From a virus, in the IMG/VR virus record IMGVR_UViG_3300021961_005268, positions 1 to 32,856 of that record: a stretch of DNA of 32,856 bases. One strand, given 5' to 3'. The notes below the pieces were generated by a model. The model was not told the DNA's origin. It did not search any database and saw nothing but the letters and a program-made list of their open reading frames with translations. This document shows positions 12,796 to 20,015 of the stretch, one piece after another. Every line of letters begins with the position of its first letter. Position 1 is the first letter of the stretch. Position numbers and translations under genes: made by a program.

Positions 12796-14467
12796 TTGTG
12801 TAGCCCATCTTGTTAATGATGCTGTCGATTGCCTGCCTGTTCCACAGATAGTTCAGCCAGCACGCTGCCTTGTAGCGATCCCATGAGTAGTCCATGGGGC
12901 CGATGAGGACGCCGTGTCGAGCGAGGTGCTCTCGCTGCTTGTCGCTCACTGGCTGGCTGAGCCAACGCTTGGTCTTGTTCGCGCCTGTGCTGTCTTCGAC
13001 CTCACGCAGGAAGTCATCCGCTGCCGCTGTTGCCTGCATTTTCGTGCCGATGGAGACAACGCGAGTTCTTCCGCCCTGCGCCTTGACGATAGCGATGCAG
13101 GTGTCTTCTGCGGTCTCGATGACGATGCCGAAACCGTTGAAGCCTGTCGCCATTTTGCATGCGCCAGTGCCGAACGGGTCGATCCAACGAAATGGTGATC
13201 TGCCGATGAGATCGACTTCGGTCAGTTCGAAGTTGACCAGTGTCTCCTTGTCAGGAGCACGGAAGGAGTGCCCGCAGTTGGGGCATTCGCGCGCGTTCTG
13301 AGGGATGATGAAGTCGCACTCTGGGCACTGCTTCTCAGGCGATTCACCCGGATTTGCGTTGGCTTCCTTGCCGTCGAGATCGACCGCGTCATCCAGTTCC
13401 CCATGGGTCAGGATGCTGGTGCCAAAGTCGATGACGATGCAGTCTTTCTTGATGACGCCCGGGTGGATCTCTGGATCTACAGTCCGCAGACCCCTGCCGA
13501 TCATCTGCACCATGGTGGCCTTGTAGGAGCATGGGCGCGTCAGGATGACGCAGGATACGGGCTGTGCATCGAAGCCTTCGGTGAGAACTGCTACGTTGAC
13601 GACAACTTGTACGTCGCCGAACTCTAGGTCGTGCAGGATCTGCTTGCGCGCATCCTTGGGCGTATCACCTGTGACTGTCTTGGCGTTGATGCCAGCGTCC
13701 ACAAAGGCCTCGCAGACACCTTCTGCGTGAGCGATGGTGGAGCAGAACACGACAGTCTTGCGGTCGCCAGCGAGTTCGCGCCACTTTTCGACGATGGCAT
13801 CATTGATGACGCGCTTGTTCATGATCGCTTCGACTTGGTCCATGTCGAAGTCTGAGGCGAGTTTGCGGACGCCTTCAAGTTCTCCGCGAACACCTACGTC
13901 AATGACGTATGCCTTGGGCGGAACGAGGAAGCCTTCACGGATCAGCGTCGTCAGTTGGATCTGGTGCGAGCAGTTGGTGAAGACGTTCTTGAGGCCCTTC
14001 TTGTCACCACGGTTCGGAGTTGCGGTAAAACCTACAACTTCGGCATTCTTGTTGTCCTTGCGGACAGCTTCGATGACCTTGAGGTATGTATCCGCTGCGG
14101 CATGGTGGCTTTCGTCGATGACGACCATGTCGAACTTGGGCCGCTTGGACAGGTTGTTCTCACGCGAGAGGGTCTGGACCATGGAGAAGATGGCATCGCC
14201 GCTCCAATCCTTCATGGTGCCATCCACGATGCTCGTGGTGATGTAGGGGTTCACCTTGAGGAACTTGGCGCGGTTCTGGGCCACCAGTTCATCGCGGTGT
14301 TGCAGGACAAGAACGCGCTTGTCCTTCTTATGGCGCTTGCCGATGAGGGCTGAGAGCATGATCGTCTTGCCTGCCCCTGTGGGCGCAACGACGATGGTGT
14401 TCTTGTGTTTGTCGAGAGCCTTACAGGCATCTGCGACAGCTGCTTGCTGATAAGGACGCAGGATCAC
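12785..14467 (-). CDS. SF2 DEAD/DEAH-type helicase with a zinc ribbon
   Basis: A 560-aa helicase starting at GTG 14467. It has a Q-motif-like RPYQQAAV, Walker A APTGAGKT (28-35), DESHH (118-122), TATP (148-151) and the C-terminal motif QMIGRGLR, so both RecA lobes are present. After them comes a four-cysteine zinc ribbon (CPEC...CPNCGH) and a C-terminal region of about 150 residues. This layout is common in phage recombination or replication modules (UvsW/RecG-like remodelling or replication restart). It is preceded by a GC-rich hairpin and a CTAGCAAAAGGA leader, so its expression may be set separately from the genes upstream. Confidence 0.82.
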   Translation of the reverse strand: MILRPYQQAAVADACKALDKHKNTIVVAPTGAGKTIMLSALIGKRHKKDKRVLVLQHRDELVAQNRAKFLKVNPYITTSIVDGTMKDWSGDAIFSMVQTLSRENNLSKRPKFDMVVIDESHHAAADTYLKVIEAVRKDNKNAEVVGFTATPNRGDKKGLKNVFTNCSHQIQLTTLIREGFLVPPKAYVIDVGVRGELEGVRKLASDFDMDQVEAIMNKRVINDAIVEKWRELAGDRKTVVFCSTIAHAEGVCEAFVDAGINAKTVTGDTPKDARKQILHDLEFGDVQVVVNVAVLTEGFDAQPVSCVILTRPCSYKATMVQMIGRGLRTVDPEIHPGVIKKDCIVIDFGTSILTHGELDDAVDLDGKEANANPGESPEKQCPECDFIIPQNARECPNCGHSFRAPDKETLVNFELTEVDLIGRSPFRWIDPFGTGACKMATGFNGFGIVIETAEDTCIAIVKAQGGRTRVVSIGTKMQATAAADDFLREVEDSTGANKTKRWLSQPVSDKQREHLARHGVLIGPMDYSWDRYKAACWLNYLWNRQAIDSIINKMGYTNAA

Positions 14468-14495
14468 GGGACATTCCTTTTGCTAGAAGGATGGT

Positions 14496-14520
14496 GGGGG
14501 ATTAGCGGCCCGCGTCCCCC
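14496..14520. other. GC-rich hairpin before the helicase gene
   Basis: GGGGGA (14496-14501) pairs with TCCCCC (14515-14520), and GCGG with CCGC inside. There is no T run on either side, so it is more likely an mRNA processing or attenuation element than a terminator. It lies in the 90-nt gap between the ssDNA-binding-type gene and the helicase gene. Confidence 0.5.
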
Positions 14521-14557
14521 GGCGCGGTCTAGCAGGCAGGAGTTGCCATGCCGCTCG

Positions 14558-15196
14558 TTATCTTTTGGCCCAAGCAGGGACAGCGCCAGATGTCATCATC
14601 TGCGGTTGCTGCTGCACGGGCTGGGGCGCATATGTCTGCTGCTGGAACGCAGGCTGCGCCGGTACATGCTGTGTATATTGCGACCCATCGCGCGGCAAGT
14701 AGCCGTTGTCCTTGGGCGTCATGGCGACCATCAGGCGGTTGGTGTCCTTGTAGCCATTGGTGCCTTTCTTGACGCCGACCTTGGCGCAGATCTCCACGCC
14801 ATTGAGAGCGCCAACGCCGGGTAGGTTGCGTGCCTGTTGGGCCTGCGGCGACATGTCCGAGGGGTCTAGCCCAGCGGCGCTGTCGATCAGGGCCTTGAGC
14901 GTGCGCAGGCCAATCTCCTTGGCCTCGGGCATGCCGGATGCGCCCAGCTTGTCGCCATCGACGAAGACCTTGTCCCAGAACTTGCGGCGGTCGTAGGGCC
15001 CACCAATGACGGTGAACTCCAGATCCATCCACTTGGCCTTGGTTTCGCGCGCGGCTTTGAACCAGTTGCCTGCGCCATACTCTGGCAGGCTGATCTCGCC
15101 CGGCTTGATCGACATGATGGCACGAACGATAGAGCCAGCCGGGATGAGGTCGAACTCACGCTGCTCGCCAGCGGGAACGGAGTTGAGGTTAAGCAT
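14558..15196 (-). CDS. Probable phage ssDNA-binding protein (DUF669-like)
   Basis: A 212-aa product. The first 150 residues look like an OB-type domain: a strand run (GEQREFDLIPAGSIVRAIM), the substrate-face segment WMDLEFTVIGGPYDRRKFWD and a helix ending LPGVGALNGVEICAKVGV. A flexible Gln/Pro-rich linker (about 175-203) and a short GAVPAWAKR tail follow. DUF669-type proteins with this layout lie next to Sak4-like ATPases in many phages and are thought to bind ssDNA during annealing. The acidic tail of bacterial SSB is absent. It starts 2 nt after the ATPase gene. Confidence 0.55.
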   Translation of the reverse strand: MLNLNSVPAGEQREFDLIPAGSIVRAIMSIKPGEISLPEYGAGNWFKAARETKAKWMDLEFTVIGGPYDRRKFWDKVFVDGDKLGASGMPEAKEIGLRTLKALIDSAAGLDPSDMSPQAQQARNLPGVGALNGVEICAKVGVKKGTNGYKDTNRLMVAMTPKDNGYLPRDGSQYTQHVPAQPAFQQQTYAPQPVQQQPQMMTSGAVPAWAKR

Positions 15197-15198
15197 CG

Positions 15199-16059
15199 TC
15201 AGATCCTTTCGCTAGTGGTTTGGGTGGAGGGGTCAACGAAGGTCAAAGGCCGTGCGGCTTGCGGCACTCCTGACCCCATTTTTGCGATGAGCTTTCCGAG
15301 ATGAGGTTCTTCCAGCACATCTAGTCTGCCGCTTCTGTCTTTAGCGGGGTAGCCCCACTGATTGAGTGTTTGGCACACGAATGCCCTGTAGGGGCCTTCG
15401 TCGCCTGCCATGACCGCCATCGTGATGACCTCGTCAACGATGCCGGGGAGTTCGCGGCCAGTCTTGCTGCCCTCGATCTGCAAGTCGTATTGCTTGCGGC
15501 CATACTCGTCAACACTCTCGTCGAGGATGCCAACGAAGATCACGTTCTTCGAGCGGATGTGCTGAAGGTGCGTCAGCCACGCCATCATCTCACGCCCGTG
15601 CATGCCGTAGACTGCGCGGGTGTCTACCTTGCCAGTGCGGTCGCTACGATTGTCAGGCTGCTGCGCGCACCAAGTGAAGCAGAGGCGACCGGCCACAGTG
15701 ATCGAGTCGATGAAGAGCGAATCATACTTGTTCATCATCTGCTCGGGGTCGCCGTAGAGTTGGCAAACGTAGTCGTAATGGGCCTTGGAGTAGGCCTGAT
15801 CCTCTGAGAGCGACGGGTTGAAGCCGCCGAGGAAGCAGGCGAAGTCGCGGCACTCGATCCATGTGCGCGGACGGATGACGTCTACCGGCCATCCTTCGAT
15901 GGCTGCGTCGCCAGCTTCCAAGTCCATGAAGAGGGTGGTGTCGCTGTCGAGTGTGCGGGCGAGAGTTGTCTTGCCCACACCGCTCTTGCCGCAGACCACG
16001 ATCTTGTGGCCGCGACGTTCTGCCATACGCTCTTCGGCAGAGATGATCTTCATCGCCAT
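15199..16059 (-). CDS. Sak4-like RecA-fold ATPase (recombination)
   Basis: A 286-aa ATPase. The ATG at 16059 is chosen because AAGGAGGAA lies just upstream and it starts 1 nt after the previous stop. Walker A is CGKSGVGKTTLA (about 23-34) and Walker B SLFIDSIT (114-121). An LFMDLEAGDAAIEGW stretch follows Walker A, as in phage Sak4 proteins, which are single-domain RecA/Rad51 relatives acting in single-strand annealing. The neighbouring ssDNA-binding-type and exonuclease genes fit that role. Confidence 0.75.
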   Translation of the reverse strand: MAMKIISAEERMAERRGHKIVVCGKSGVGKTTLARTLDSDTTLFMDLEAGDAAIEGWPVDVIRPRTWIECRDFACFLGGFNPSLSEDQAYSKAHYDYVCQLYGDPEQMMNKYDSLFIDSITVAGRLCFTWCAQQPDNRSDRTGKVDTRAVYGMHGREMMAWLTHLQHIRSKNVIFVGILDESVDEYGRKQYDLQIEGSKTGRELPGIVDEVITMAVMAGDEGPYRAFVCQTLNQWGYPAKDRSGRLDVLEEPHLGKLIAKMGSGVPQAARPLTFVDPSTQTTSERI

Positions 16060-16060
16060 G

Positions 16061-16465
16061 TCATTCCTCCTTGATATCGACGCTGAACGAGCCAACGCGT
16101 GTCGTGCGGGCAGGCTCTAGGATGCGCCGAACGTGAGGCGGCGCCATGGTGTATTTGCGCTCATCAACTGCGAGCGTCATCTTGGCATAGTGCTGGGCAT
16201 CCTCTTCGCTCATCTCGTTAAGCGCATTCATCAGGATGCCTTGGTCCCACTCGACCTTCTTGGTGACGACCGCCTTGATCTCCTGATTGCCCTCAGGGAT
16301 GTAGACAGTGCCGAAGTCCTTTCCTGTCGTAGCCAAGATTTCCTTGGCCTTCGTCAGGTAGGCACCTTCGAGTTCCGCGTCGATGCGGTCGATGTCCTTC
16401 TTGAGAGTAGCGATGTGCGACTTCAACGCCTTACGCTGCTCGAACAGATCAAGCATCTTGGTCAT
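16061..16465 (-). CDS. Hypothetical replication-module protein with coiled-coil N-terminus
   Basis: A 134-aa product. The first 45 residues form a charged helix (LKSHIATLKKDIDRIDAELEG), probably coiled coil, followed by a compact alpha/beta part (GTVYIPEGNQEIKAVVTKKV). No named domain is recognised. As the first gene after the promoter/leader at 16473-16522, and immediately upstream of the Sak4-like gene, it is probably part of the recombination machinery. Confidence 0.65.
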   Translation of the reverse strand: MTKMLDLFEQRKALKSHIATLKKDIDRIDAELEGAYLTKAKEILATTGKDFGTVYIPEGNQEIKAVVTKKVEWDQGILMNALNEMSEEDAQHYAKMTLAVDERKYTMAPPHVRRILEPARTTRVGSFSVDIKEE

Positions 16466-16472
16466 GTTGTGG

Positions 16473-16522
16473 CTCCTCGTTGCTAGTGCTCACTACATGG
16501 AATAACTTGTGCGAAACGTCAA
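16473..16522 (-). promoter_or_regulatory. Promoter and leader of the replication unit
   Basis: On the minus strand: TTGACG (16522-16517), then a poor -10 (CATGTA at 17 nt or ATGTAG at 18 nt), CTAGCAAC, and AGGAG before the ATG at 16465. The distance from the -35 to CTAGCAAC is 30 nt, the same as at 8941-8991. The TGA in TTGACG is the stop codon of the DUF1064 gene. TGGAATAACTT is present in the opposite orientation to the copy at 8941-8991. Confidence 0.5.
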
Positions 16523-16887
16523 GAGGTTTTTTTGACCACGTTGATCTCGACGCCGAGGACAGCCTGCATGAGCTTCTTTTTCAGTTTGAACTCAGGGGTT
16601 TCGACGCCCTTCGCGTCCTCGACGATGGGCTCCCATGTGCCGTCCTGCTTCTCGCGCTCGTAGGAGAAGTCGGCGACATAGGTGCAGATGAGGACGCCGT
16701 TGACCGCCAGCTTGTAGCGCGGCTGTAGCTGTAGGCTACGAACAACTTCTGCTCGTTCGAGAGACTTCAAGTATCCGTAGCGTTCGGACTCGAACTTGGA
16801 GGCGAAACGGATGCCATCGACGGTTGTCGGCTTCGCGCCGTATTTATGCCTTGACCGGGCTTGTATGGGATTATATGTTCGCGGCAT
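16519..16887 (-). CDS. DUF1064 protein (PD-(D/E)XK nuclease-like)
   Basis: A 122-aa product from the ATG at 16887 (MPRTYNPIQ); an ORF start at 17034 would place it inside the opposing RHH gene. The pattern RHKYGAKPTTVDGIRFASKFESERYGYLK... is the hallmark of DUF1064 phage proteins (given here in parts: HKYGAKPT, GIRFASKFESERYG). Later come YVADFSYE and VEDAKGVETPEF, where D and E-x-x-K-like residues fit a PD-(D/E)XK core. These proteins may act as junction or structure-specific nucleases, but that is not proven. It is the most upstream gene of the replication block. Confidence 0.72.
   Translation of the reverse strand: MPRTYNPIQARSRHKYGAKPTTVDGIRFASKFESERYGYLKSLERAEVVRSLQLQPRYKLAVNGVLICTYVADFSYEREKQDGTWEPIVEDAKGVETPEFKLKKKLMQAVLGVEINVVKKTS
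16851..16879 (+). promoter_or_regulatory. Probable promoter for the plus-strand RHH gene
   Basis: TTGACC (16851-16856), 17-nt spacer, TATGTT (16874-16879, four of six). It lies inside the start of the oppositely directed DUF1064 gene and would initiate about 26 nt before the RHH ATG at 16912. Confidence 0.45.
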
Positions 16888-16911
16888 GTTTACTGCCTGT
16901 GAGGAACCAGC

Positions 16912-17097
16912 ATGAAAACCAAGTTTAAGTCCGTGGGTCTGGAGATACAAGCCTACGAGAAGCTCAAGGAGCTTGCAGAGCTTGATCGCCGCAGCATCGG
17001 GCGAGAGCTTGCCTTCCTCGTGGACACGCTGCACGCGGAGCGGATGACCAAGAAGCCTGTCCGCGCCCGCGTTGGTCTTGCAGCCGTCAGCGATTAA
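16912..17097 (+). CDS. Ribbon-helix-helix regulator, alone on the plus strand
   Basis: A 61-aa basic product with GAGGAA before its ATG. A strand (FKSVGLEI) precedes two helices (AYEKLKELAELD and IGRELAFLVDTLHA), as in CopG/Arc-type RHH proteins. It is flanked on both sides by minus-strand genes: it starts 24 nt from the DUF1064 start and overlaps the end of the 975-aa virion gene by 11 nt. It sits exactly on the border between the virion and replication blocks, so it is a good candidate for controlling the replication unit. Confidence 0.6.
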   Translation: MKTKFKSVGLEIQAYEKLKELAELDRRSIGRELAFLVDTLHAERMTKKPVRARVGLAAVSD

Positions 17098-20014
17098 GCA
17101 GGGCTGCGCTTCCTAGACCGCCGAGAAGAGAGGCTGCGATGGCAGGGTTCTGCGCGGCCTGTTCTCTTATATTCGGTTGAGCGTTCATGCGCGGCCCGGG
17201 CATGGCCATAGGCTGCGGGATAGCGCCGGGAGTTACCTGAGGCACGGGAGTGGATGCGCGGCGCTGGGCCTCTTGGGCTTGGCGCTGTTGGTTGTAGTTC
17301 TCCACCATGGCTGTTCCTTGGCGTGCGGCCTCTGTGATGCCAGCGTCCAGCGACTGGGTCGTCGTCTGCGCAATCAGGCTGCTCAGGCCTTGAGCGATCA
17401 GTTGCCCAAGGACAGCGGCCTTCTGAGGTCCAGAGGTGCCTGCGGTCAACGCCTTATACTGCTTGTCTAGGTTGCGATAGAACAGGTCGCTCGACAGCAG
17501 GCGACCAATCACGCTGTACTTGGCCAGCTTGCCAAGGTTTTGCAGCGGGCTCACCGCGACGTTTGCAGCGACAAGGCCACCGCCATCCACTGTCTTCGAG
17601 TTGAAGACGAGCACACGACCGAACTTGTTCATGCGCTCTGCCAGTTCTTCTCCGAACAAAGCACTGAGTTTGCCGCTGCTAAACTCGCCTTCGAGCCTCT
17701 TGCCGAAAGCCTTCAGTTGGGCGGGATCAGTCAGGAAGTTGTCGCCAAAGTCGCCGATCAGGTTCTCCATGTAGTAACCACGGATCTTCTGCTTGGCTTG
17801 ATCTTGGTCAGCGAAATACTTCATGAGCCGGTTGATCGCTTCCGGCTTGGTGCCAGAGTTGGCGATCAGTTCTGCGGCCTCCATCTCGGTTACGCCAGTG
17901 CGGTTCAGCTTCTGGATCAGCGCGCTCGCGCGAACTTCCTGCGCTTCCTTCTGTGCATTAGCGACATTTCGTAGCAGGCTGACGCTCGTGCCCATGTCGA
18001 ATGGGCCAGTGAACTGGTCCACCGCGTTGATGAGGCTTTCATCCACCTTAGACAGCGAAGTCGCAGCCATCTGGTTCGCGAGACGGCGGATCTCTTCGAC
18101 AGCAGGGACACCGCCGACCTTGTAGTCGAACAATTCATCGGCAGTCGTGCCCAGCTTCTCAAGTTTGTCGCGGAAGATCGTCCCGCGAAACTTGACCGGG
18201 TCGATGTCGCTGAACGAGCTTGCCATAGCGCGGCGCAGCCATTCACCGGCTATGGCTCGCTTGAGTTCTGTAAACGTCTGGCCTTCGACCTCGACGCCCC
18301 TCAGCACTTCTTCAGCGCGACGGATGAGTTCAGGGTTGTTCGGCTTGACGAGGCGATCCATCATGTTCGCCGGGTTGACCCTGACGCCATTCCTGATCTC
18401 GTTGCGGATGCCGCTCAGGTTGGCGACGTTCGCGATCTCCTCGAACTTTTTCATGCCCTCGCGATAGAACTCACGCGCTTCGCCGAGCGATTGCGCAGCG
18501 GATCTGACCTTGGCGATGCCAGCGGAGTCGAGCGATCTGCCTGAAGACAGAAGAGCATTCTCGACGTTGCTTGCGTTCAGCACCGCGTCGATTTGGGACA
18601 GCAGGGGAGCGCCATAGGTCTGCACGGTGACAGACCCCGGGTTGGACATCATGAAGTCGTTAAGGCTCTTTCGAGCGTTGTAGATTTGCGTGAAGGACGA
18701 ACTCGGTTTCAGCGCAGCAACGCCACGCAGCATCGAGATCGTGTCGCCAATCGTGCCGCTGGGAACAGAGCCCTCGAATTGCCTCAGCCCAGCCTGTGCT
18801 TGACGCGCGACGTTGCCAATCGGAATGACTTCAGCGTTACCGGCAACGTCCCTGATGGCTTCGTCGATCTTCGAGAACTTCGTTTCTGCGAGGTCCTCAA
18901 AGCCTTTGTAGGAGTTGAAGAACGCTTGGTAGAGATCATCGTCGATGAACTGGTTGCGCTTAGTCGCGCGGCCAAGATCATTAGAGATGTCTTCCAGCCC
19001 ACGAATGACTGCGCGTCCAGCTTCCTTCTCGGCTTGCGTGACTGTGGTGTTGGCAGTCTTCGCTGCTTCCAGAAGAACGCGGCCAAGTTCGACCGGATCT
19101 GAAGTGCCAGCAGTAGCGCGAAGATTGTCGAGTTCGCGGATGATCGCTTCATTGTTGCGGATCGTGCGTGGAGATCCACGGAATATTTGTTCTGATGTCG
19201 CCTGCGCACGAGCAAGAAGCGCGTTGGCACCAGCAAGCCCTGCTGCGGGCGTAATGCCGAACATTTCTCGCGACTCGCCGATTGTGCGCAGTTGCTCGTC
19301 TGAAAGCCCGCGTGGCGCGGCCCCACGGAAAGCCATGCCGAAGCCCTTGGCCACAAGGCCAACGATGCCTTCGCCAGCACCAGCGATAGCAGCTTCTTTC
19401 AGTGTGTCTGTAAGGATCTCGCCTGCGTCTTGCTTGGATGCACCAGTAGCTGCTTCGATGGCCTCTTCAGCAAGATTTCCGCCACCCCCGCCGATAGAAG
19501 CGCCAACTACAGCGCCGACGAGGGGAAGAAATGGCATAGCCGCTTGTCCAGCAATCGCGCCGCCGATTGCACCTCCGACCTCAGGCGCGATACCAGCAAG
19601 ATCTGCAAGGTCAGACGAACTAAACCCGCTCTCATCGATGACGATATTCTTTTCCGTGCCAATGTTTAGCTTCGCAGCGCCAAGAGGAGTGAGCGCAAGG
19701 CGACCGCGAGGATCGCGTGTGTAATCGCCTTCGGAAAGTCCAAACCTTGCGAGTTGCGCAATCTCTTCTTCAGGCTTTTCTGCAAGGCTTAAAGCTGCAC
19801 GAAGGCCTGCATCTTGCACGCCTGTCTCGTAGTCGAAGCCATCATACATGCCAGACTTGCGCTCTACTCCGCGCTTTACAACTTCTGGCGGAAGAAAGGC
19901 TGTAGGGTTAGACAAGACCCTGTCGATCTTCAGCCGCTCTTGGACCGTAGGACGATCACCGGCAATCTTGAAGTTGACAGAGCCATACTGCGTCTGAACT
20001 GTAACCGTTCCCAC
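17087..20014 (-). CDS. Large internal/ejected virion protein (likely)
   Basis: A 975-aa product starting at GTG 20014, with GGAGG just upstream inside the end of the preceding gene. Residues about 143-180 are a Gly/Ala-rich hydrophobic segment with GxxxG repeats (VGGAIGGAIAG, VGAVVGASIGGGGG), and long charged helices fill most of the rest. The size, glycine-zipper membrane segment and position at the end of the virion block are usual for podovirus internal proteins that are ejected into the host envelope with the DNA (P22 gp16/gp20, T7 gp16 by role). I see no lytic transglycosylase motif. Homology was not tested. Confidence 0.6.
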   Translation of the reverse strand: MGTVTVQTQYGSVNFKIAGDRPTVQERLKIDRVLSNPTAFLPPEVVKRGVERKSGMYDGFDYETGVQDAGLRAALSLAEKPEEEIAQLARFGLSEGDYTRDPRGRLALTPLGAAKLNIGTEKNIVIDESGFSSSDLADLAGIAPEVGGAIGGAIAGQAAMPFLPLVGAVVGASIGGGGGNLAEEAIEAATGASKQDAGEILTDTLKEAAIAGAGEGIVGLVAKGFGMAFRGAAPRGLSDEQLRTIGESREMFGITPAAGLAGANALLARAQATSEQIFRGSPRTIRNNEAIIRELDNLRATAGTSDPVELGRVLLEAAKTANTTVTQAEKEAGRAVIRGLEDISNDLGRATKRNQFIDDDLYQAFFNSYKGFEDLAETKFSKIDEAIRDVAGNAEVIPIGNVARQAQAGLRQFEGSVPSGTIGDTISMLRGVAALKPSSSFTQIYNARKSLNDFMMSNPGSVTVQTYGAPLLSQIDAVLNASNVENALLSSGRSLDSAGIAKVRSAAQSLGEAREFYREGMKKFEEIANVANLSGIRNEIRNGVRVNPANMMDRLVKPNNPELIRRAEEVLRGVEVEGQTFTELKRAIAGEWLRRAMASSFSDIDPVKFRGTIFRDKLEKLGTTADELFDYKVGGVPAVEEIRRLANQMAATSLSKVDESLINAVDQFTGPFDMGTSVSLLRNVANAQKEAQEVRASALIQKLNRTGVTEMEAAELIANSGTKPEAINRLMKYFADQDQAKQKIRGYYMENLIGDFGDNFLTDPAQLKAFGKRLEGEFSSGKLSALFGEELAERMNKFGRVLVFNSKTVDGGGLVAANVAVSPLQNLGKLAKYSVIGRLLSSDLFYRNLDKQYKALTAGTSGPQKAAVLGQLIAQGLSSLIAQTTTQSLDAGITEAARQGTAMVENYNQQRQAQEAQRRASTPVPQVTPGAIPQPMAMPGPRMNAQPNIREQAAQNPAIAASLLGGLGSAALLNR

Positions 20015-20015
20015 A

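Noticed and set aside
16888-17034. Longer N-terminus for the DUF1064 protein
   Set aside because: It would overlap the opposing RHH gene and its promoter, and the extra residues have no family match; the ATG at 16887 fits the family start.
18945-19724. Long plus-strand open frame opposite the 975-aa virion gene
   Set aside because: It is the antisense of a coherent helical protein, is rich in R, S and P and has no ribosome site; it is a shadow frame.
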